A stretch of DNA of 43,599 nt from Polynucleobacter kasalickyi. Its GTDB lineage: Bacteria; Pseudomonadota; Gammaproteobacteria; Burkholderiales; Burkholderiaceae. The position numbers and the translations under genes are program-made. Below are positions 35,515 through 43,243 of this stretch, one piece after another. Every line of letters starts with the position of its first letter. Position 1 is the first letter of the stretch. The notes under the pieces are model-generated. The model was not told where the DNA came from and ran no database searches. It saw only the letters and a list, made by a program, of their open reading frames with translations. Where the stretch lies: assembly GCF_900176405.1 (NCBI RefSeq), contig NZ_FWXJ01000018.1:1-43599 (forward strand), in the 5' to 3' direction.

Positions 35515-36630
35515 TTACGGCTTAATCTTACTAACCATCCATTGATGTAAAAAATCAGCAATTTCTAAATTGTTTTTTTCAAGCATCACCATGTGCCCAT
35601 TCCCGCGAATACCTCTCTCTGGCAATCGAATGAAATCGATTGGCGCACCAGCTTGTTTCAAATACGCCGCAGTACAATGATCGTAGGGTGCGTGGTACGA
35701 ACTCTCTGAAACAGTAATCAAAATCGGAAACTGTCGGAAGTTGACCAACTGCCGTGGCGGTTCAGCTTGCAAGGTGCAGCCAATTAAACCTTGACTATCT
35801 GGTGATGTTTGCACTTGCGTTTTGATTTGCTCAGGTGCTGTTACTTTAGGTTCATAGGTAAGAGGAATATCGGCCACACCCCAAGCGCGTGCTTTGGGGT
35901 TTCCGGGTGCATTGTTATGAAATGGCGGGCCAGAAGGCTCGATGGACACAATACCCTTGATCTTTTGTGGACGACTCTCCGCAATCACCCAGCCCAATGG
36001 GCCTGACTGTGAATGCGTTAACAAAATGGCGGGGCCAATTTTGTCTAGCAATGCAGCACCAGCCGCTTGACTCAAGGTCTGCGTTTCGACATCACTCAAC
36101 AATGACTCAACCTGTGTTGCATAAAAAGCATCGAAGGTTGCATCTCCTCGCCGCCCCGAGCCGGGCCATTGAGTATGTAGCTTAGCTTGTGGCCAGTTTC
36201 CCAAAGTAGCTGCTGCGGTAAAAAGTTGCTCAATTTGCGGTGCAGTATACATGCGCAATTTACCATTCACCTCAGGATGCCATGCCGAGCGTCCCCGCGC
36301 TGGTTGATCCACCATATAGACCACATAGCCCAACTCTAGAAAATGTTCAGCCCACCCCTTTCGACCATCGGGTGTCATCATCCAATTGGTAGCCGTTTGT
36401 GCTGCGCCATGAATCAAAACCAATGGGTATGGTTGCTTGACTTGCTGGGGCTGCAGTTTTTCGACATACATTTGTCCTTGCATAATTTCTTTACCAGGAC
36501 TTCCGACATAACTGCCGCCGACATAAAAGAAACTTCTACTAGGTACTGGCTTGTCTGGCAAACTGGTGCAGGCGGACAAAAGCAATATCAGTGAAAAGAT
36601 CCAAAAACGATTCGTTTTTTTAAATTGCAT
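35515..36630 (-). CDS. Lipoprotein alpha/beta hydrolase (esterase-like)
   Basis: A 371-residue alpha/beta hydrolase with a lipoprotein signal (LILLLSAC, Cys21). Motifs are VLIHGAAQTATNW near residue 72, a nucleophile elbow THSQSG (Ser207; Ser in place of the usual first Gly after it), and a terminal RGNGHMVMLEKNN with the catalytic-His candidate. It resembles bacterial secreted esterases of unknown substrate annotated as alpha/beta fold hydrolases. The gene is richer in G+C than its neighbours (two 60-base lines I counted have 34 and 33 G+C against 20 in a line of the PhnD-like gene), suggesting recent transfer. It is isolated, with no operon partner. Confidence 0.78.
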   Translation of the reverse strand: MQFKKTNRFWIFSLILLLSACTSLPDKPVPSRSFFYVGGSYVGSPGKEIMQGQMYVEKLQPQQVKQPYPLVLIHGAAQTATNWMMTPDGRKGWAEHFLELGYVVYMVDQPARGRSAWHPEVNGKLRMYTAPQIEQLFTAAATLGNWPQAKLHTQWPGSGRRGDATFDAFYATQVESLLSDVETQTLSQAAGAALLDKIGPAILLTHSQSGPLGWVIAESRPQKIKGIVSIEPSGPPFHNNAPGNPKARAWGVADIPLTYEPKVTAPEQIKTQVQTSPDSQGLIGCTLQAEPPRQLVNFRQFPILITVSESSYHAPYDHCTAAYLKQAGAPIDFIRLPERGIRGNGHMVMLEKNNLEIADFLHQWMVSKIKP

Positions 36631-36754
36631 GTCTCACCCTATGAAAGATTTTCTACTGATTTTTTGAAATAGTACAGTTGCTCATCAAGCGTGAGTATAT
36701 GCAATTCTTTCATTCAATTCAATCAGTAATTACCTTGGTAACTGGTACTTATTG

Positions 36755-36795
36755 TTGGTTCACGGTGGAATCGACAATACCAGAGGAGGACGATT
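36755..36795 (-). other. tRNA-3'-end-like remnant, copy C
   Basis: On the minus strand the sequence TCGATT is followed by 5 + 7 + 1 bases and then ACA, the geometry of a tRNA T-loop, T-stem, acceptor strand, discriminator and CCA, but no cloverleaf can be formed. Similar pieces occur at 40721-40741 and 42910-42931. It lies before the BLUF gene. Confidence 0.35.
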
Positions 36796-36859
36796 TCTAA
36801 GAAAAATACTAGGGCTAATATCTATTGTTACAAGATTCCTAAGGTGGTTTAATGAAGTT

Positions 36860-37261
36860 ATGAACAAAAATTCACCATTAATTTCTTTATGCTATACCAG
36901 CAATACAACGGAGGAAATTTCTTTTCTTGGAAGTTTGAGATTATTAGCGCACTCTTTTCTTAATAATCAAAAATACAACATCACGGGTTTATTAATCTAT
37001 AAGAACAATCAATTTGCTCAGGTCATTGAAGGTGATGAAGACGCTATTGAACGTATCTGGAGTAAGATTCAACGAGACACAAGGCATAAAGATATCCAAC
37101 TCTTATCTAAAGAGCCTATTGTTCATCGAAGTTTTACCAAATGGTCTATGTTATTTCCTGAATCAGATAAGGTGGTCGAGTATTTTCCAGATATGGTCGA
37201 AGCCGTTAAAGATTTAGAAATGCCCGTCAACCATCCTCTTTTTAAGATACTGGCTAAATAA
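36860..37261 (+). CDS. Short BLUF-domain blue-light photoreceptor
   Basis: A 133-residue protein with one FAD-binding BLUF domain. The key residues align with AppA: Tyr12 (AppA 21), Asn36 (45), Gln54 (63), Trp95 (104) and Met97 (106), with identical spacing, so the photocycle should work. Motifs are LISLCYTSN, NITGLLIY, FAQVIEGDED and FTKWSMLF. I start at the ATG at 36860; a TTG at 36752 would add 36 residues through an unrelated repeat. No output domain is attached, so it must signal through a partner protein. The window has one diguanylate cyclase, but no link is visible. Confidence 0.88.
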   Translation: MNKNSPLISLCYTSNTTEEISFLGSLRLLAHSFLNNQKYNITGLLIYKNNQFAQVIEGDEDAIERIWSKIQRDTRHKDIQLLSKEPIVHRSFTKWSMLFPESDKVVEYFPDMVEAVKDLEMPVNHPLFKILAK

Positions 37262-37663
37262 AGCCTTCTTGTCCTTTGTCAGGACACTTCATGCGAGGGT
37301 TGATCCGAACCCAAAGCCCCTTAAAGTTAGATGAGTTCAACAGAATTTCCACCCCCACTCGTAAGGTAAGCACCCTAGGTACGATTAAAACGCTGGTTAT
37401 TGTGGATTAGCCATCAATTAAATAACAGATAAAGGTATTTCAAAAAAGCCCATAAATACCCAACCAATGGTGGATCCCCTCAATGAAGCAGTGATGTTTT
37501 CCTTGCTCATTTTCTGACCCTAATCATATTTGCTGAATCATAATCATGAATACAAATAGCCCAACCATGTGACCGGTACATAGCTGATGTATGACCTGAG
37601 GCATACCTTACACTTTATACCGGACACATACTTTACAGTTTTAGGCATAAGGAAGGCCTACTT

Positions 37664-37741
37664 CTGCCATGGAATGAAAGTACGAAGATAGATGAAAAGC
37701 TGAAATTTGTATCTCGTTTTTTAGATGGTGAGAAGATTGCC
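37664..37741 (+). mobile_element. IS481-type transposase N-terminal remnant
   Basis: From CTG at 37664, after AAGGAAGG, 26 codons read LPWNESTKIDEKLKFVSRFL then DGEKIA. This matches the N-terminus of IS481-family transposases (MPWxExxxMDEKxxFIxxxLxGE), the helix before the first HTH. Similarity stops abruptly at 37742 (RLINPIK follows), and the start ATG is CTG. The rest of the element is missing, so it is a decayed 5' end. Confidence 0.6.
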
Positions 37742-37841
37742 CGACTAATTAATCCAATCAAACAAACGGTTCGCGACAGAGCAAGTAAAGTGAACATATG
37801 TCCACTTTACTTTTGTTTTACCCATAAAAAAGATATTTCTT

Positions 37842-37857
37842 ACGCCTGTTGAGGCGT
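37842..37857. terminator. Small hairpin 3' of the hydrolase gene
   Basis: ACGCCT-gttg-AGGCGT is a perfect 6-bp stem with a 4-base loop, 45 bp beyond the hydrolase stop on the minus strand, followed there by AAGAAATATC and T6. Weak but plausible terminator. Confidence 0.45.
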
Positions 37858-37902
37858 GTTTACCCCTCAGGACATTACTAACTCTTTTAAGAAACAAATG
37901 TC

Positions 37903-38991
37903 CTAGATAGCATATAACTGTCGTGACATCCAGTCTGCTGTTTGATCGCGATATCTATACCAAAGGTTATTCACCACATGATTACCACCCGGAATGATAG
38001 ATAGTACGCATGGTCCTGAAACCTCCTCCGCCAATAACTTTGCTTGCTCTACAGGGGTTAATCGATCCTTATCCCCTGCAACAATATAAATTGGACATGT
38101 AATATTTTTAGCAATCCCTTTTAAAGACATCCGTAAAGCCACTTTTCCGGCCTCTTCAAGATTGGCACTTTTCGTCCGAACACGAAATGCCTCAACATTG
38201 ATTACCGGTCTTCCCTCAAAATTTGCCGAGCGTTGATATGCGCCCGATAGAGCTACGCAGGCTTTAATTCTTTTTTCAAAACAGGCTGCTCTTGGAGCTA
38301 AATGACCGCCCAAAGAAACTCCCCAAATTCCTATACGGTTCAAATCAATGTCCGACCGAGTTTCTAAATAATCACATACGGCTCCTACCGGCTCTTCAAA
38401 CTCAGGACAAAGTGGAAAATCATACTCCCCCTCTCCCTGACCTGGTCCATCAAAAGCAAGGGTTGCTAAACCACGAACTAAGAAACGATTTTCATAATCG
38501 TCCATTTCTTCTTTTGCTGAGTCTAGCCCCATGCACATCACTACAACCGGTGGATTTGAGACACCTAGTGGTTTTCTTAAATTGCCATATAAGAATTTAC
38601 CCTGGTATGGAATAGCGACTCTTTCCCCAGGTGGCTTTAAATGCGGTAAGGCTAAATTACGACACTCTACAGCTTTCATATTAGCTTGGCGCATTTGCTC
38701 CAAATCGTTCACAAATAAAAATTTTCCAAAGTGATAACATACGGCCGCTCGTGTCCAATGTTGGCTCGCTGAATATTCAAAGCCATCATTAAATGCTTCA
38801 TGCCCTAATCCTTCATGGATAGCGGCTCTTTGTGACCAAGCTTGACACCAATTATCCCAATGTTGCAAGCTGGCAGTAACTTCTAGAAAGTCTGTCATCG
38901 GTACGCCATTGGCAACAAAGCGTGGCGCCCAATGGGAAATTGCAGATTCAATACGAGGATCTTTTGCCTGTTCGTTAGTAGTTTGTGTCAT
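37903..38991 (-). CDS. Alpha/beta hydrolase resembling 2,6-dihydroxypseudooxynicotine hydrolase
   Basis: A 362-residue hydrolase with an N-terminal helical cap (residues ~1-120) and an alpha/beta core. The triad Ser226 (WGVSLGG), Asp309 (AGDKDRLTP) and His338 (GGNHVV) lies nine positions after the residues I recall for Arthrobacter nicotinovorans DHPON hydrolase (217, 300, 329). Asp157 (MGLDSAK) is at the position of its Glu148. That enzyme breaks a C-C bond in a nicotine intermediate, and family members act on beta-diketone-like or ester substrates. The ATG at 38991 is one base after the stop of the Bug receptor gene (TAATATG), so uptake and cleavage of one substrate are coupled. Nicotine itself is not implied. 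Confidence 0.82.
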   Translation of the reverse strand: MTQTTNEQAKDPRIESAISHWAPRFVANGVPMTDFLEVTASLQHWDNWCQAWSQRAAIHEGLGHEAFNDGFEYSASQHWTRAAVCYHFGKFLFVNDLEQMRQANMKAVECRNLALPHLKPPGERVAIPYQGKFLYGNLRKPLGVSNPPVVVMCMGLDSAKEEMDDYENRFLVRGLATLAFDGPGQGEGEYDFPLCPEFEEPVGAVCDYLETRSDIDLNRIGIWGVSLGGHLAPRAACFEKRIKACVALSGAYQRSANFEGRPVINVEAFRVRTKSANLEEAGKVALRMSLKGIAKNITCPIYIVAGDKDRLTPVEQAKLLAEEVSGPCVLSIIPGGNHVVNNLWYRYRDQTADWMSRQLYAI

Positions 38992-38992
38992 A

Positions 38993-39994
38993 TTAGTCAG
39001 CCTGTATATTTGCGTTTTTGATGATCGGAGTCCAACGTTTAATTTCTGTTTGCACAAAATCTTCTAATGACTCCGGTGTTGAAGGTGATGCTTGAATACC
39101 CTGTTTCAAGAACAGTTCTTTTACATCTGGGCGACGTAGGATGTCTGTAATATCTTGATTCAATTTTTGTATGACTGCTTTAGGGGTTTTTGCTGCAGTA
39201 AAAAGTCCAAACCATAATTTGGCATCCATGCCCGACAGTCCTGCTTCTGATGCGCTAGGGACTTCTGGTAAGCTAGGAAATCGATCGCTGGTTGAGACAA
39301 CTAATGCTTTTAATTTACCTGTTTTTAACTGTGCCGCAGCGGTCACTGGCGACAAAAAAGAGACTTGGGTTTCATTGGCGAGTAGAGCAGTTAATCCCGC
39401 ACCAGCACTTTTATAGGGGATATGCATCATATTTACCCCTGTAACTTGTTTAAATAACTCTCCAGTTATATGGCTAATCGTGCCATTGCCAGCAGAGGAG
39501 AAATTGAGATCATTTCTTTTTTTTGCATATTGAATAAACTCAGCAACTGTATTGGCTTGAATACTTGGATGCACCATCATTACAGTTACACCCGTTGCAA
39601 CCATGGATACACCAACTAAATCTTTTACAGGATCGTAAGGTAAGTTAGGGTATAAAACAACGGAACTCACCATGGGGCCTGCATGGCCCATCAACAAGCT
39701 ATAACCATCGGCTGGAGCTTTAGCAACAATATCTGCTGGCACAGTACCACCAGCCCCTGTACGACTGTCTACTATTACAGGTTGACCCCATTTTTCAGAT
39801 AGCTTTTGGGCGATAATTCGCGACAAATAATCCGCAGTACTGCCTGGGCCATGACCAAAAATACGCACGGGTCTATTGGGATACTCTTGTGCCCCAATAG
39901 GTCCACTCAAAACAATCAACATGCATATTAGAAACTTTTGCCAATGTTTTACATAACAGCGCGATAGTAAGCCAACTCCACAACTCGGGTTCAA
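38993..39994 (-). CDS. Bug/TctC-family periplasmic solute-binding protein with TTG start
   Basis: A 333-residue orphan Bug receptor, first gene of a two-gene operon with the hydrolase at 37903-38991. The start is TTG at 39994. AAGGAG at 40000-40005 with a 5-base spacer supports it, and no in-frame ATG would give a complete signal peptide. The leader ends at SGPIGAQ, then EYPNRPVRIFGHGPGSTAD, an unusual ligand loop (HGPGS in place of FPPGG). Later motifs are SRTGAGGTVPADIVA, SSAGNGTISHITGEL and PKAVIQKLNQDI. Coupling to a hydrolase suggests a catabolic ligand. Confidence 0.88.
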   Translation of the reverse strand: MNPSCGVGLLSRCYVKHWQKFLICMLIVLSGPIGAQEYPNRPVRIFGHGPGSTADYLSRIIAQKLSEKWGQPVIVDSRTGAGGTVPADIVAKAPADGYSLLMGHAGPMVSSVVLYPNLPYDPVKDLVGVSMVATGVTVMMVHPSIQANTVAEFIQYAKKRNDLNFSSAGNGTISHITGELFKQVTGVNMMHIPYKSAGAGLTALLANETQVSFLSPVTAAAQLKTGKLKALVVSTSDRFPSLPEVPSASEAGLSGMDAKLWFGLFTAAKTPKAVIQKLNQDITDILRRPDVKELFLKQGIQASPSTPESLEDFVQTEIKRWTPIIKNANIQAD

Positions 39995-40249
39995 AGTGTC
40001 TCCTTCATTATTTATCTATTTCCATCTAAAAAAGGAATAGATATTTTTAATATTTTGAATACTTTAACATTTTTCTTATTAACCGATTATGTATATTGTT
40101 TCCTTTTTTTAGGTGTATGAGGTTTTTTGACCACATCTAAATTACATATTGAAAATTCTAGCCTAGTTATTAGATCCACTCTTGAGAAGTATTTCAACTG
40201 CAGGCAATCGAAATTTTTGTAACCGATAAAGAATCTTGGATAACGAACG

Positions 40250-40645
40250 CTAAATAATTAAGCGATACAAAGACCATCCCAAATTGAAAACGCCTAGGGA
40301 TATGAGTGTGAAAAAGGTAAATTTTGTCCCCAAGATACGTTTACTAAAGTTTGGCGGAGGCTGATTAATCCCTTGAGCATGGATCACTTTACCAATAATA
40401 AGAGTGATGCCAGGAATTGTAACCATCGACCAAGGGGCACCATTTAATTCCAGACAAGCAATCAAGCTAATCCCAAAGGGAACATATTCAGCAAAGTTAT
40501 CCTGATCTCGAATAGCCCTCTCAAGATCATCAATATCACCATTTCCTAAGCCAACCTTATTCTTTCTTCTCAGGCCTATGACGGCAAAAGAGCGCTTTAC
40601 AAACATGGTTAATACAGAGGCAATGATTGAGTTGACTATCAACAT
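40250..40645 (-). CDS. MAPEG-family membrane protein (intact paralogue)
   Basis: A 131-residue protein with four hydrophobic segments and the MAPEG signature LERAIRDQDNFAEYVPFG. It is closely similar to the frameshifted copy at 21186-21583 throughout (RRKNKVGLG, CLELNGAPW, PGITLIIG), and supplies the template for that repair. Related bacterial MAPEG proteins have no assigned reaction; glutathione-dependent detoxification is the family theme. It stands alone, downstream (minus strand) of the LysR gene's terminator. Confidence 0.88.
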   Translation of the reverse strand: MLIVNSIIASVLTMFVKRSFAVIGLRRKNKVGLGNGDIDDLERAIRDQDNFAEYVPFGISLIACLELNGAPWSMVTIPGITLIIGKVIHAQGINQPPPNFSKRILGTKFTFFTLISLGVFNLGWSLYRLII

Positions 40646-40689
40646 TTAGGGCTCTGAGGATATTTTCTAGATACTAATTGCAAATGAAG

Positions 40690-40725
40690 AAAACCACCCG
40701 AAGGTAGTTTTGGTGTTTCTTGGTG
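40690..40725 (-). terminator. lysR terminator, shared repeat copy A
   Basis: On the minus strand AAAACTACC-TTCG-GGTGGTTTT forms a stem with one U-G pair and a stable cUUCGg loop (40690-40711). It lies 53 bp after the lysR stop. The 36-bp segment is 33/36 identical to 42879-42914. The bases next to it (40721-40741) look like a tRNA 3' end. Confidence 0.75.
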
Positions 40726-40763
40726 ACCCTGGGGGAATCGATTAGGGTCCAGAGTCCCCGACT

Positions 40764-41660
40764 CTATTTCCAGTCTTTGGCTTGTTGAGATAGATGCTTC
40801 TTAAAGATTGTCGCTATTGGCGATAGCTTTTTGCCTTTAGGAGTCACGATGTGCCAACTTGATTCAAAAGGAAAGTCTTTACATTTTAAGATAGCGACTT
40901 CTTCTTGGTCAGATTGATCCCCCAGAGAATATTTAGACAGAACAGCTATTCCCAGACCGCCTATGACAGCCTGCTTAATTGCCTCGTTACTTCCAAGTTC
41001 CAGCCTAACATCCGGCTTAAATTTCAACTTTTTGAAATGCGCATCTGTTGTCATTCGTGTACCAGAGCCCTTTTCTCTAAAAATAAACTTTTCATTCTTT
41101 ATTGAGCAGATATCAAAATTCTTTTTCTTAGCAAACACATGGTCTTTTGTAGCAACCAATAACAAAGGGTTTGGCATAAATACTTCGTCTTCTACATCCA
41201 TATTAAGTGGTGGCTGAGACATGATGTAAAGATCATCTAAGTTGTTTTCCAATCTTTTCACCACACCATCGCGATTGAGGACTTCTAGAGAAATATCTAT
41301 TTGTGGATACTTTGCACAAAAAGTTCCTAATATTCTTGGAATGAAATATTTGGCAGTACTCACTACGGCTACTCTTAACTTTCCCCGAGTTAATCCTTTG
41401 ATGCTATCGACTTGCTGTTCAAAGGATTCCCATTCACCAGAAATCGCTCTAGCGGTTTTAGCCAACTCTTGACCCATTTGCGTTAAATGTACTTTTCTGG
41501 CTACCACTTCATAGAGTGGCACTCCAATAGCATCACTTATCTCCTTGAGGCCCATTGAAGCGGTTGGTTGGGTTACATGAACCATACGGGCGGCCGTACT
41601 GACGCTACCAGTCTCGGCTAAGGCCATAAAAAGGCGTAATTGTCTAAAAGTAATATTCAT
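40764..41660 (-). CDS. LysR-family regulator, CbbR/CmpR-like
   Basis: A 298-residue regulator with an N-terminal HTH (residues ~3-62; QLRLFMALAETGSVSTAARM, VTQPTASMGLKEI) and a two-lobed effector domain from ~90 (GKLRVAVVSTAKYFIPRILG). The sequence pattern (ARMVHVTQPTAS, STAKYFIPRIL) is that of CbbR/CmpR regulators of carbon fixation and bicarbonate uptake. It is divergent from sbtA with an 84-bp gap holding two palindromes, so it most likely controls sbtA and itself. Confidence 0.88.
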   Translation of the reverse strand: MNITFRQLRLFMALAETGSVSTAARMVHVTQPTASMGLKEISDAIGVPLYEVVARKVHLTQMGQELAKTARAISGEWESFEQQVDSIKGLTRGKLRVAVVSTAKYFIPRILGTFCAKYPQIDISLEVLNRDGVVKRLENNLDDLYIMSQPPLNMDVEDEVFMPNPLLLVATKDHVFAKKKNFDICSIKNEKFIFREKGSGTRMTTDAHFKKLKFKPDVRLELGSNEAIKQAVIGGLGIAVLSKYSLGDQSDQEEVAILKCKDFPFESSWHIVTPKGKKLSPIATIFKKHLSQQAKDWK

Positions 41661-41692
41661 AGGTTTTTACCTATACAAAATTATCATAATTT
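41659..41692. promoter_or_regulatory. LysR-type binding sites between lysR and sbtA
   Basis: ATAGGT-tttt-ACCTAT (41659-41674) is a perfect inverted repeat of the T-N11-A type and overlaps the lysR start codon. AAATTAT-c-ATAATTT (41678-41692) is a second perfect 7-1-7 palindrome. Together they form a likely recognition and activation site pair. Confidence 0.65.
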
Positions 41693-41744
41693 CGATTTTA
41701 CTTTATATGTCTATTTTCCTAGAATCACTTTAAAAGGAATATTC

Positions 41745-42704
41745 ATGACAAACTTACTAGATCCCTCGATTCTGTTTTTTATCTTCGGCATATTTGCTGG
41801 GCTCGTTAAATCCAACTTAGAAATCCCCCAACCAATCTCTCGTTTTTTATCCTTGTATCTACTGATGGCACTGGGATTAAAGGGTGGGTTTGCTTTAAAT
41901 AAATCAGGATTTACTCCTGAGATTGCGATTAGTCTGGGGTTGGCAATCACTTTAGCTATAGCGATTCCATTGCTGGGCTACAACTTACTAAAACATAAAC
42001 TCAATAAACTGGATGCCGCCGCTATTGCCGCAACCTATGGATCTATTAGTGCCGTCACTTTTATTACTACTACCCAAGTTTTAGATCAAGACGGCATTAG
42101 CTATGGAGGACACATGGCCGCAGCTATGGCTCTCATGGAGTCGCCCGCGATCATTATTGCGATTGTTCTTGCGAATCAGATTCGGCAACAGCGCTCAGGC
42201 ACCACAACTTCGCAGACCTCTTTAGGCAAAATACTTCATGAATCGTTTACTGATGGCGGGCAACTTCTGCTACTAGGATCATTAGTAGTGGGCCTGATAT
42301 CTGGTGACTCAGGTCATAAAGTCATGGCACCATTCTCGATTGATTTATTCAAAGGCTTATTGGCATTCTTCTTGCTAGACATGGGCCTAGTTGCCGCCAG
42401 AAGTATTAGGGAGCTCAAAGGAAAGCCCCCCATCACACTGTTATACGCCTTCATAGCACCGCCCGTTCATGCTCTGATTGCGCTCGGCTTATGCCATCTA
42501 TTTCAAGTACCACTTGGTGATACGATTTTACTAATGATTCTTGCGGCAAGTGCGTCTTACATTGCGGTGCCAGCAGTTCTACGTCACGCCATGCCTGAAG
42601 TGAATCCCGCTTTGTTTATGGGCATGTCACTAGGCATCACCTTTCCCTTGAACATTATTTTTGGCATCCCCATCTATATCGCAATTGCTAAATACTGTGC
42701 TTAA
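41745..42704 (+). CDS. sbtA: SbtA-type sodium-dependent bicarbonate transporter
   Basis: A 319-residue membrane protein with about ten helices in two inverted halves. It is of the SbtA family (PF05982), high-affinity Na+/HCO3- symporters known from cyanobacteria and also found in heterotrophs. Signatures are ATYGSISAVTFITTTQVL and, in the second half, LLMILAASASYIAVPAVLRH. I start at the ATG at 41745 (MTNLLDPSIL) with AAGGA 8 bases before it; a frame from 41640 adds 35 unlike residues. No SbtB (PII-like) gene follows, so inhibition by SbtB is not encoded here. Confidence 0.92.
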   Translation: MTNLLDPSILFFIFGIFAGLVKSNLEIPQPISRFLSLYLLMALGLKGGFALNKSGFTPEIAISLGLAITLAIAIPLLGYNLLKHKLNKLDAAAIAATYGSISAVTFITTTQVLDQDGISYGGHMAAAMALMESPAIIIAIVLANQIRQQRSGTTTSQTSLGKILHESFTDGGQLLLLGSLVVGLISGDSGHKVMAPFSIDLFKGLLAFFLLDMGLVAARSIRELKGKPPITLLYAFIAPPVHALIALGLCHLFQVPLGDTILLMILAASASYIAVPAVLRHAMPEVNPALFMGMSLGITFPLNIIFGIPIYIAIAKYCA

Positions 42705-42878
42705 GGAATGGCAAATAGGTTTGTCATTTAAAAAAACATTTCATCACAGAGTATCTATCGCAAGAACGGTTAGAGGACAAACATCCCCACGCTTAGATTT
42801 TGAACTCTGAGCCCAGACAAGCATCACTAGATCCAAATAACCGAACCATCAATCACCTTAGAAGCACATGGGCATTAA

Positions 42879-42914
42879 AAAACCACTCGAAGGTGGTTTT
42901 GGTGTTGCTTGGTG
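42879..42914 (-). terminator. Toxin-gene terminator, shared repeat copy B
   Basis: On the minus strand AAAACCAC-CTTCGA-GTGGTTTT (42879-42900) is followed by further T's. The 36-bp segment matches 40690-40725 at 33 of 36 positions. It lies 63 bp past the ancestral toxin stop. The adjoining 42910-42931 has exact tRNA-3'-end spacing (CCA, A, 7-base acceptor, 5-base stem, TCGATT loop). Confidence 0.75.
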
Positions 42915-42976
42915 GTCAGAGGCAGAATCGACCAGGGCCGAGGACGCCTAGATTCGCGCTTAGACTAATGTCTACT

Positions 42977-43243
42977 TTATTCGTAGTGAGTCTACATTCT
43001 TAAGATTCGAACTGTCTTCTCCTTAGGAAAGATTTCATAAACCAAACGGTGTTGAATATTAATTCTGCTTGAGTAAGTCCCCTTTAGGTCGCCAACCAAC
43101 TCCTCATAAGGTGGTGGATTTTGGAGTGGATCTACTTCTAAAATATCCAATAAAGCCTGTGTTTTATCTTTAAGACCTGCGGTAGATAGTTTTTTAGCAT
43201 CCTTAGTGGCATATTTGGAATATACCAAATTCCAAATCACCAC
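42977..43243 (-). pseudogene. txe: Txe/YoeB-type toxin, inactivated by an amber codon
   Basis: The frame from the ATG at 43243 gives 83 residues of a Txe/YoeB ribosome-dependent mRNA interferase: LVYSKYATKDAKKL, PPPYEELVGDLKG (Glu47), INIQHRLVYE (Arg66), ending RILRM then TAG at 42992-42994. Downstream in the same frame are ACT CAC TAC GAA TAA (T-H-Y-E-stop). Family members end MWTHYE, so TAG replaces the Trp TGG. The lost His is the C-terminal catalytic residue (His83 of YoeB), so the toxin should be dead unless the amber is suppressed. It overlaps the antitoxin gene by 7 bp. Confidence 0.88.

Larger units (their letters stand above)
37262..37902. other. 641-bp region holding an IS481-type scar
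   Basis: Between the BLUF gene and the hydrolase at 37903. No intact gene is seen. It contains a transposase N-terminal remnant (listed separately), repeated CATACYTTACA-like words (37612-37636) and an inverted repeat GTAAAGTgaACATATGTcCACTTTAC (37785-37810). It ends with a small terminator-like hairpin. Confidence 0.55.

Noticed and set aside
36752..36859. N-terminal extension of the BLUF protein from a TTG
   Set aside because: The 36 residues are basic and unlike BLUF proteins and overlap the tRNA-like repeat; the ATG at 36860 gives the standard start.
40690..42914. Composite transposon around lysR-sbtA
   Set aside because: The flanking repeats are terminators, with no transposase or target duplication; kept only as a possible recombination cassette.
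42910..42960. Possible tRNA gene on the minus strand
   Set aside because: The 3' half has tRNA spacing, but stems do not pair and there is no 5' acceptor or anticodon arm.
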